Below are positions 55,121 through 64,000 of a stretch of DNA of 64,000 bases, piece by piece. Every line of letters starts with the position of its first letter. Position 1 is the first letter of the stretch. This stretch comes from Tubulanus polymorphus (taxonomy: Eukaryota > Nemertea > Palaeonemertea > Tubulaniformes > Tubulanidae). The stretch is from NCBI RefSeq assembly GCF_964204645.1, contig NC_134025.1, positions 18,134,001 to 18,198,000 on the forward strand. Reading direction: 5' to 3'. The notes under the pieces are model-generated. The model saw only the letters and a program-made list of their open reading frames with translations. It searched no databases and was not told the origin of the DNA. Made by a program: the position numbers and the translations under genes.

Positions 55121-55300
55121 TAAAAAATGAAAAATATGAAAATAATGATAATTTCTATTTGAATTAGGAGTGAAACTCATATAAAATGAAAAATAAATTG
55201 GAGTGTGCGAGAATTATTTTTCATTTTATATGAGTTTCGCTACTAATTCAAATAGAAATTGTTATTATTTTCATATTTTTCATTTTTTATGAGCTCGACC
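55121..55300. repeat. Long terminal hairpin of piece B
   Basis: The arms 55121-55196 and 55211-55290 are complementary over about 76-80 nt with only a few mismatches, separated by a 14-nt loop. The outer end is TATGAGCTCGACC, the same terminal word as pieces A and E. After it come a few bases and a CA microsatellite. Confidence 0.85.
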
Positions 55301-55309
55301 TTATGAGCT

Positions 55310-56102
<793 letters not shown>

Positions 56103-57066
56103 ACATGAGAATTGTAACTTACAAGCTAAGAAAATTAACTTTGTACCAGTTATATTTCATAATCTATCAGGATATGATTCGCATCTATTTGTCAAACAGT
56201 TATGCCATGAAATAGAAGAAATTAATAATGAAATAGAAAGATTAAATTCAAATAGATCAAAAGATAAAATACCAACTTATAAATTTAAAATGTTAGCTAG
56301 AACATCTGAGAATTATATATCATTCCAATTTGGTTGCCTAAGATTTATAGATTCATATAGATTTTTAAATAGTTCATTAGATAACTTATCAAAATCATTA
56401 GTTGATGCTGAATTATTCATTTTATAAAAATCATAATGATTTTAACATAACTGAATTATTAAAAGAACAATTCTATGATGAATTAAAAAATGAATATGTT
56501 AAAGATGAAGTATATAATAGAACATTGAATATTTGGAATCATTTTGGAATGAAAAATCATGGGCAATTAGTAGATTTATATTTAAAATCAGATGTATTAT
56601 TATCAACTGATATATTTGAAAGATAAATATATTCGATATATTAAAGATAAAAACTGATAACATAACTGATGATTTAAAAACATTAAAACATCATTTTGAT
56701 TTCAGTCCTAAAGATCATGAATTGTTTAGCAATGATAATAAAAAAGTTCCAGGGAAGTTAAAGGATGAATTAGGTGGTGAAGAAATGATAGAGTTCATCG
56801 GTATTTGATCTAAAATGTATTCATATAAAACTAAAGAACACGAAGCTAAAAAGTTAAAAGGAATAACCAAAAGTGTAGTAGAAAAGAATATTCATTTCAA
56901 AGATTACATTAATTGTATATTCAATGAAGAAGTTAGAAAACATAAGATGAGATGTTTAAGATCTGAAGATCATGAAATGTTTATTGAAGAGATAGAGAAG
57001 ATAAGTTTAAACCCATTCGATGATAAAAGATATATTCTGGATGATGGTATACACGCAGTTGCTTAT
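56103..57066 (+). pseudogene. DNA polymerase B fragments (piece C1)
   Basis: It begins mid-gene at NCNLQAKKINFVPVIFHNLS (Exo II region) and runs to SLDNLSKSLVDAEL. After one deletion it continues NDFNITELLKEQFYDELKNE to LSTDIFER. A second, larger deletion removes the palm (motifs A and B and motif C). It resumes at ILKIKTDNITDDLKTLKHHF and continues to LNPFDDKRYILDDG, then joins the spike-like gene in frame. The deleted zones contain all polymerase catalytic residues. Confidence 0.8.
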
Positions 57067-57643
57067 GGTTGCAGAGGGTTTATGATTTATATGAGAAATA
57101 AAGATAAATGGTTTCATATATTTTTAAAACCAGGATTATATAATTTAGAATCATTAGCGCAGGAAATTAATAGAAGAGCTCGGTTGAAAATCGGGGGTAC
57201 TTCTGTATTTGAAATTAAATTTAATAAAATTGATAGTACTAATAAAATAAGAATAAAGATTTCTAATGAACAACATAAATTTATGGTAAACAAACCACTA
57301 GCTAAAATGTTAGGAATTAAACCGCTTACAGTTACTGGAAACGCAGAAGGCAGCTCAAATATAATACCTTTTACACACTTTTATATTTATTGCAATTTAA
57401 TCGAGCCTACAAAAACTTTCGAAGCAACTAAAGAAACAATTTGTAGTTCTAGTATACTAAATATTTTACCGCTAAAAAATGTTTTGGAACTCAAATAAAT
57501 TATAATTTAACAGAATGTGATTTTAAACCGTGCATTCCTAAATTTAATAATTTTAAATTAGAAATAGGAAATCATAATGGACATTTAATTGATTTGAATA
57601 ACTTTCCTGTGATATATGAATTAGTTATAAGATGTAGAGAGTA
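57067..57643 (+). pseudogene. Putative spike/penton-like protein (piece C1), fused to PolB end
   Basis: It reads in frame from the PolB C-terminus (YGC) into FMIYMRNKDKWFHIF, then LKPGLYNLESLAQEINRRAR, to ILPLKNV, where a short deletion shifts the frame at about 57480. The rest (FKPCIPKFNNFKLEIGNHNG, NNFPVIYELVI) ends at 57641. The first 75 or so residues of the normal gene and the whole opposite-strand zinc-finger gene are missing. Confidence 0.6.
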
Positions 57644-57663
57644 ATTTTTTCATTATATAAATG
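57643..57663 (+). promoter_or_regulatory. T-run/TAAATG start signature
   Basis: AATTTTTTCATTATATAAATG, identical to 43021-43041. Confidence 0.65.
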
Positions 57664-58017
57664 AATATAACTGTTGGACCGAGTATATGTTTTGGGTTTG
57701 ATTTTAAACGTGAGAAAAGAATGAAATTTAACATTAATGATGTAATTAAACATATCAAAAATATTGCATTTTCTAATGAAACAACATTTGAGTATGAAAA
57801 AACAATAGATAAAGAAACTTTAAATGTAGAAAAGATTACTAATTTAATTAGAGAATCTATAAGATTTTATGAATTAGATGAAGATTTTATCATTGATGAT
57901 ATTAAAAAAATAATAATTGAAATAAATACAAATGAAACTAGTAATGAAATAAATGTTGAAATAATTATAACTAAGTTAACTAAATATTTTGAAGATAGTA
58001 ATTTTTTTGATAAATAA
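57661..58017 (+). CDS. 118-residue acidic element protein (piece C1)
   Basis: Complete and open, differing from 43039-43395 at a modest number of residues (for example KREKRMKFN for KHEKEMKFN). The stop is directly followed by the next gene's ATG. Its preservation next to decayed neighbours is notable but may be chance given its small size. Confidence 0.65.
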   Translation: MNITVGPSICFGFDFKREKRMKFNINDVIKHIKNIAFSNETTFEYEKTIDKETLNVEKITNLIRESIRFYELDEDFIIDDIKKIIIEINTNETSNEINVEIIITKLTKYFEDSNFFDK

Positions 58018-58240
58018 ATGAGTGATAATAAGTGGATAATAACTGGATTATGTAATGGCGCATTACTATCAGTGGGAACTGTTGGTCATTCAATGGTATT
58101 AAAACAAAGTATTCAAAATGGGAAGTGTTAATGTTGATAGATTTGATATAAATGATATTTTAAAATTAACGTTAGCAGTTACTTTATCTAATTTAACTAT
58201 TGATTATTTGGAAAAACAAAAATATATTCCTCCTATATAA
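58018..58240 (+). pseudogene. 73-residue element protein (piece C1), frameshifted
   Basis: MSDNKWIITGLCNGALLSVG, then a one-base insertion near 58105 shifts the frame. The C-terminal NVDRFDINDILKLTLAV...KQKYIPPI is present in the other frame. Confidence 0.65.
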
Positions 58241-58264
58241 ATGCATAATTATTTTACTAAATAA

Positions 58265-58687
58265 ATGGCTTCTGCAGTTATAACTATTATAGGATAGGCA
58301 ATTGTTAACGCTTTAGCATTTACTGGTGGTGGATATTTATTTAAGCATATTGATAAAAATAGTTCATTAACAGAACAAAAAAGACATAACTTAGCATTAG
58401 AGAAATACAATAAAGCAGCAGAAGAATATAGAGAAAAGAGACAAAATTATATGGATTATATTAACAAGGAATTATATAATCAGAAGATTTCACACAGAGA
58501 TTTTCAATCAGTTGATGATGCAATGAGTTTATATAACGCGGTAACAAATAAAGAAAAATTACATCTATACAAACCTAAATTATCAGATTATTATACCCCA
58601 AGTAATGAACAGGAGAAATATGAAATAATATGGATTTTAGGCGGAACTGTTATTGTTATATTTGTTGCTTATAAGTTTACTAATTAG
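58265..58687 (+). pseudogene. 140-residue membrane protein (piece C1), one stop
   Basis: It starts MASAVITIIG, then TAG at about 58295 (Ser in relatives), then continues open to WILGGTVIVIFVAYKFTN. The single substitution is the only lesion. Two end hydrophobic segments as in the other copies. Confidence 0.7.
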
Positions 58688-58708
58688 TAATTTTTTTTGC
58701 TAAATAAA

Positions 58709-59120
58709 TGGATGATAATATTGATATTATTCCTCATGATATAAATAAAACTAAATTAAAAATATATTTAGAAAAACAAATATTAGAATTTGAAAGTGAC
58801 TAAAAGATAAAAAAGAAAAAATATTTAAAAAGTAAAATTATATATTATTTGATTATAAGTGGTTCGGTTACAATTAGTTCTGTAATAACATTTCTAGCAA
58901 TATTCAGCCCATTAACACCTTTAGCTATATCAATTGGTGTATTAGGATTAAGTTCAAGTGTTTTAACTGGTATAAGTTCAAAATTAAATATAAAAAGTCA
59001 TAAAGAAAAAATTAAAACTAATATAAAAGAAATTAATAAATTAAAAAATACACTAGATTATATAATAAGTTTAAATGGGCATATAACAGTTGAAGAACAA
59101 GATAAATTATTAAAAGATAG
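58709..59120 (+). pseudogene. Small two-helix membrane protein (piece C1)
   Basis: It starts MDDNIDIIPHDINKTKLKIY, has a stop near 58801, then is open through both hydrophobic segments to EEQDKLLKD. The end of the gene, the intergenic signature and the next gene's start are deleted; the words AAAGATAG/GATAGTTTTCC at the junction point to a short-homology deletion. Confidence 0.7.
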
Positions 59121-60450
59121 ATAGTTTTCCAAAAGCTTTCCAATATAATAAATCAATTAAATATAATATTCCAGCAATAGATTTTAATAAAGATATTTCA
59201 TATAGAAATGAAGTTTTAAATTCATTAATTGATTTATATATTTATGTTACTGAAAGTAATAATTTTCATGTAAAGATGGAAAATATATTCAATGTTTATG
59301 AAATTAATTTTAAAAATTTAAATGAGGCAAAACAATGGTTATTAAAATCTAATAAGAAGTATTGGCAGAACCAATTAAATTTTGCTGTTTATTGTGCAAC
59401 AACAGGATGTGGAATTAGTTGGAATGATCATTTAAACAAACCAAGTTTACCATTGATGTTATCACTTTTTAGATTTCATACTTATTTTCAAATAAAATTA
59501 ATATTAGATGAATTAGAATGTCCTTTACCAGGTTCAATATATTTTAAAGAATTGAATAATGATATTAATTTTTCTAAGTTTTATAAAATATGTAATGAAT
59601 TTAATATTAATTCAAATAAAGATTTTAGAGCAAAAATTGGTACAATGGGTGGATTAGGAATATTATATACTAAAGAATTTGGAAAAATAATGGAAAAATA
59701 ATGACAAATTCAGATATAAGAACACTAAATTGGAATGAATTAACAAAATATTATAATAATATACAACAACAAAACAATAATGGTTGGGTTTATTTCATTT
59801 TAGAAAATAGTGAAGGTTTTACTAAAGCTGGAATACAAAGAATAAATCAATCTATTAGAACTTATTTAATTTGTATTCTAGGATCACTAGTTGAAACAAG
59901 ATCACCGATAATTGGAAATGATAACACTTCATTCGATGCGCAGAAAGAATTCAAAGTATTATTTGAAGATTCCATTCATAATGATAAAAATAGATCGATT
60001 CCAGAAAACATTGTAAGATATCAAAATCATTTAGATAAATCACATATTAGATTAAATTATTGTATAGGCCCTAATCTATTTATTATTTCTAATGATTTAG
60101 TATTAAAGATGGGAAACATAATTGGTTATAATAATCTAATTAAAACTGCAACAATAAATAATTCATTTGGATTGAATGATATAAATAAAAAGATTATCAC
60201 TGCTCCAAAATTAATGGAAGGTGAAAAAAATAAAAAACATATTCAATCAACTGAAACTAAAACTAATAATATTAAATTAGATAATGATTCTAAAATAAAA
60301 GATTATAATACTACAGAAGATATTAAAACTGATATTATTCAACATGATATAATTAAACTAAATGATGATAATACATCCCATGAAAATGCTAAATTAGCTT
60401 TAACTTGTATAGGAATTGTAATCGGAGGAATATTATATTTTAAATTTTAA
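59121..60450 (+). pseudogene. C-terminally anchored structural-block protein (piece C1)
   Basis: It has no start codon because of the deletion at 59120. It reads SFPKAFQYNKSIKYNIPAID onward in one frame to 59701, where an 11-base duplication (GGAAAAATAAT repeated) adds a stop. The rest (59701-60450) is open to the membrane tail LALTCIGIVIGGILYFKF. Very close to 44535-45866. Confidence 0.7.
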
Positions 60451-60466
60451 TTTTTTTATTATGTAA

Positions 60467-60793
60467 ATGGCAGAAGGTGGAGGAGATATTCCATTGGATC
60501 CTTTAGATGAACCTGGTATAAGTGATGAACAACCACTTGATTTTGATGAAACAAGTTTTAGTAATGATAATAAAACAGAATATAATACTAATTTAAATAC
60601 ACCTGAATTTATTGATGAAACACGTTCAAAGATAAGTACTGAAAATGAAGTACCAGAATTAACAGGAAAAGAATTTAAATATAATGAAATTGCTAGTGAT
60701 TTTAAACCAACGTTAAAAAGATCTGGTTTCAATATAACAAATAAAGGTATGGATTATTTAGTAAAAGGTTTGAAATATTTTAATGGTTCTTAG
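60467..60793 (+). pseudogene. Coiled-coil membrane protein, N-terminal part (piece C1)
   Basis: Starts MAEGGGDIPLDPLDEPGISD. It is open for 108 codons to KGLKYFNGS, where the relative at 45883 continues DGEYYYSLKDD. It breaks off at about 60790 into Penelope-like element sequence. The N-terminus is closer to that of piece A than to 45883. Confidence 0.65.
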
Positions 60794-60871
60794 GAAGAGA
60801 GTTCAAATATCCGAATAACCATAGAAGCGATAACATTAAAAACCTCATTTTCTAATGAGTAAATACAGTTT

Positions 60872-60915
60872 ATTAACACGAACGTTTTCGGGATCATATC
60901 CCCTCATCAGGTGAA
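60872..60915 (-). ncRNA. Hammerhead-ribozyme-like motif of a Penelope-like element
   Basis: On the minus strand CTGATGAG (60910-60903) is followed by a perfect GGGAT/ATCCC stem with a 3-base loop, then CGAAAACG, and a possible short third stem AACG/TGTT around TTCG. Penelope-like elements are known to carry hammerhead motifs in their terminal regions. Stem I is weak, so activity is uncertain. Confidence 0.5.
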
Positions 60916-61026
60916 ATACAAGTGAATCAAATGATTAAACTACAGGTTTATATACAACATAAGTTACAAAATTACAAGTGCTAAATTCTAAGCTAATTAC
61001 AAACCAAGTATTTAATTACAAACTAA

Positions 61027-61635
61027 TTATTTGAATACATTTAGGATAAAGGATGAGCCGTTTTGAAATAATTGTTGATTTAAAGAGGGTCGTTGCGCTT
61101 TAATAAACAGGGCCTCCCTAATTTTTTTACAGTCGAGATCAGATGAACCTTTGTCTAGAATTTTGAATTTGTTGTTACTGAATTCCTGATCACAAGTGTG
61201 ACAAATTGCGAGATGTTGTCCAATCGCAGAAGTCTTTGATCTGTGTTCCTTAATCCTGATGGCCAAATGTCGTTTAGTTTTCCCAATATAGGAAGTGTTT
61301 ATATCACATAAACAATTAAATTTATATATGACTTTAGCCTTCAGCGATTTAGGGGTAGCACATTTCAAAGAGAAAAAATTCTTAATTTTGGTCGTAGTGA
61401 ATGCACATTTCAAGTTGATTTCAAAATTCCTTTTAAATAGATATTTTAATTTTCGGGCAAATAGGATTGACGGGTTACCAATATACGGTAATGAAATGAA
61501 TAGATCAATTCCATCTTCAACAGGTTTCGGTTGAGGTTCTGAGTTCTGTTTTGATTTCAAAAATCTATTAATACATTGATCGATGACATGAATAGGAAAC
61601 GCATTAGATTTAAACAGATTTTTCAAAAAACGCAT
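61027..61635 (-). pseudogene. Penelope-like element polyprotein, C-terminal GIY-YIG endonuclease
   Basis: An open frame of 202 codons. The first part is the linker after the reverse transcriptase (LPYIGNPSILFARKLKYLFK). The nuclease core reads YKFNCLCDINTSYIGKTKRH, with the GIY-YIG type Y-x-YIGKT, then LAIRIKEHRS and a downstream helical region ending KAQRPSLNQQL. The reverse transcriptase itself is missing. In the family this endonuclease nicks target DNA for reverse transcription. It is open only because truncated; it is not a complete gene. Confidence 0.85.
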
Positions 61636-61689
61636 TAGATTTAAACAGATTTTTCAAAAAATCTGTTTAAATCTAATGCGATTATCCAG

Positions 61690-64000
61690 AACTAATTGAA
61701 AGTGAATATTATCATTATATAAATGAAAATGTTATCAATCATTTTGTTACTTATTAATTGAATACGAAATAAAATTTAATGAAAAGTTTAATGAAAATAA
61801 AGAAATTATAATGACAGAAGAAGATAAAGAAGAATTTGAGTTTGCTGATAAATGTTTTTATTGTGAAAAGATATTTAATCTAAAAGATAAAAAAGTTAGA
61901 GACCATGATCGTTTGAATGGAAAGTTTAGAGGCGCAGCGCATAAGAATTGTAACTTACAAGCTAAAAAAATAAACTTTGTTCCAGTTATATTTCATAATT
62001 TATCAGGGTATGATGCTAATTTATTTATCAAACAGCTATGTCATAAAATAGAAGAATTCAATAATGAAATGGAAAGATTAAATTCAAATAGATCAAAAGA
62101 TAAAATACCAACTTATAAATTTAAAATGTTAGCTAAAACATCTGAGAATTATATATCTTTCCAATTTGGGTGTCTAAGATTTATAGATTCATATAGATTT
62201 TTAAGCAGTTCATTAGATAATTTATCAAAATCATTAGTTGATGATGAATTAAAGATATTAAAGCAACACTATCCAAATAATGATGATTTTCAATTAATGA
62301 GATATAAAGGCGCAATTCCATATTCATTTTTATAATTCACATAATGATTTATATACAACTGAATTATTAAAAGAACAATTCTATGATGAATTAAAAAATG
62401 AATATGTTAAAGATGAAGTTTATAATACAACATTGAATATTTGGAATAATTTCAAAATAAAAAATCATGGACAATTAGTAGATTTATATTTAAAATCAGA
62501 TGTATTATTATTAACTGATATATTCGAAAGGTTTAGAGATGTAAATCTAAAATATTTTAATATTGATCCTTGCAATTGTTATTCTAGTCCAGGTTTAACT
62601 TGGGATTGTGGTTTAAAATTTACAGATATAAAAATGGATTTGTTAACAAATATAGATCAATTATTATTATTTGAAAAATCTATAAGAGGAGGAGTTTCAT
62701 GTGTATTAGGCGATAGATATTTCAATGTAAATGATAACCCTGGATATAAGTTATTATATATAGATGCAAATAATTTATATGGTTGGGCAATGATGGAACC
62801 TCAACCTTATAGAGTATTTGGAATGACTGAAGTTTTACAACATGAAAATAATGATAAATTTGATTGGAAGAAAAGAATTCTAGATATTGCAGATGATTCA
62901 GACACTGGTTACTTTTTTGTGGTAGATTTAGAATATCCTGAAAACATTAAGTTTAAATCTAGAAATCTAGCATACTGTCCCGAACATAAAACTGTAACAC
63001 ATGAAGAATTATCAAGTTATCAAAAAAGAATTAAACCTGATAATCATATTCATACAGAAAAGTTAATGGTAACTCAAGAAGATAAATATAATTATGTAGT
63101 GCATTATAGAATGTTAAAATTCTATTTGAATCAAGGAATGGTTCTAAAAAAAAGTACATAGATATATTTCATTCAGTCAATCTAAATGGTTAGAAAAATA
63201 TATAGATTTTAACACCAAACAGAGAACTAAAGCTAAAACTGATTTTGAGAACGATTTTTTCAAACTAACGAATAATGCATTCTATGGTAAGACTTGTGAG
63301 AATATTAGAAATAGAAATGATATTGAGTTGGTGAGCAAAGGTAAAAGAATTAGACATTTACAAACATATCCTAAATTTATTGGTAACAGAATATTTGATG
63401 AAAATTTAGCTGCAGTTAAAATGAAAAGAACTTCTATGAAATTTAATAAACCAATTTATGTTGGAGCTACAGTTTTAGAAATATCAAAGTTACTAATGTA
63501 TAAATTCTATTATAACGTATTAAACCTCATTTTGGAGAAAAGCGCATAGAAATCTTATATTTTGATACCGATAGTTACATATTAAAGATTAAAACTAATA
63601 ACATAACAGATGATTTAAAAACATTAAAACATAATTTTGATTTCAGTAATTATCCAAAAGATCATGAATTGTGAACAATGATAATAAAAAGGTGCCTGGT
63701 AAATTCATTGGAATTCGATCTAAAATGTATAGTTATAGAACTAAAGAACATGAAGCTAAAAAGTTAAAATGTATAACAAAAAGTGTAGTAGAAAAGAATA
63801 TTCATTTTAAAGATTACATCAATTGTATATTCAATGAAGAAGTTAGAAAACATAAGATGAAATGTTTACGATCTGAAGATCACGAGATGTTTATTGAAGA
63901 GATAGAGAAGATAAGTTTAAACCCATTCGATGATAAAAGATATATTCTGGATGATGGTATACACGCAGTTGCTTATGGTTGCAATTTAGAAGAATACTTA
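61690..64000 (+). pseudogene. DNA polymerase B (piece C2), without intein, cut by window end
   Basis: It starts mid-gene beside the Penelope-like element (EIKFNEKFNENKE). The zinc module CFYCEKIFNLKDKKVRDHDR lies at 61845-61910, Exo II FHNLSGYDANLF near 61995 and SSPGLTWDCGLKF near 62580. Motif A is LYIDANNLYGWAMMEPQPY (about 62755-62812), motif B LTNNAFYGKTCENIRNR (about 63267-63315) and motif C YFDTDSY (about 63558-63578), uninterrupted. Frame breaks near 62335, 63161, 63545 and 63675. The gene should end a few codons beyond the window, as relatives do after YGC. Better preserved than piece A. Confidence 0.85.

Larger units (their letters stand above)
60795..61690 (-). mobile_element. Penelope-like retroelement, 5'-truncated copy
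   Basis: It includes the GIY-YIG open frame (61635-61027), the downstream tail and the hammerhead-like motif. At its upstream edge (61604-61675) a 31-bp word is present as a direct and then an inverted copy (CATTAGATTTAAACAGATTT and complement), a foldback typical of twisted insertion. It is inserted between piece C1 and piece C2. Confidence 0.75.

Overview
The window reads as nuclear DNA of an animal, most likely a marine invertebrate and plausibly a mollusc. The pointers are intron-containing genes with GT/AG splice sites, BEL/Pao, Penelope-like and Merlin-type transposons, a tRNA-derived SINE, scattered TAGGCCTA words and arrays of TCAAGGTCA-bearing repeats. No marker gene fixes the species. 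The host-like parts are mixed in composition. The rest is very AT-rich and consists of broken copies of a large virus-like DNA element of the Polinton/Maverick (adintovirus-like) kind.

At least six related pieces of that element are present. Piece A (about 2940-16290, minus strand) holds the left half: terminal repeat, protein-primed-type DNA polymerase B with an intein, a zinc-finger gene on the opposite strand, a putative spike/penton-like gene, a run of small and membrane protein genes, and the major capsid gene. Piece D (19129-19745) and piece E (21965-23650) are short minus-strand fragments. Piece B (38170-55300) holds the structural block twice in tandem, then the right half: packaging ATPase, chromodomain integrase, two small membrane proteins, an HNH nuclease, a tandem-repeat region and a long terminal hairpin. 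Pieces C1 (56103-60793) and C2 (61690-64000, running off the window) are again head-to-tail, separated by a Penelope-like retroelement fragment. Overlaying the pieces gives the order: terminus, PolB, (opposite zinc finger), spike-like, 118-aa, 73-aa, 140-aa membrane, 140-aa membrane, 440-aa anchored protein, coiled-coil membrane protein, capsid, C2H2 protein, then on the opposite strand ATPase, integrase, two membrane proteins, HNH, terminus. Nearly every gene starts at a T-run followed about 9 bases later by a TAAATG-type start, a shared promoter-like signature.

Between these pieces lie host and transposon remains: a 160-bp satellite (about 480-1090), two exons of a calmodulin-like gene (16348-16643) next to the end of piece A, a split BEL/Pao retrotransposon (17800-18704 and 23690-24540), a SINE (24800-25220), a Merlin transposase fragment (29520-30297), a DUF3987-type pseudogene (30842-32390), a three-exon Myb/SANT-like gene with one stop (32655-35568), and a foldback satellite carrying YY1-like words (35670-37290).

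The most unusual item is the intein in the PolB of piece A, placed inside the YxDTDS catalytic motif, with splicing blocks A, B, F and G and two LAGLIDADG-type endonuclease motifs still readable. Piece C2 shows the same site empty. Almost all element genes carry frameshifts or stops, so these are decayed genomic copies rather than an active virus.
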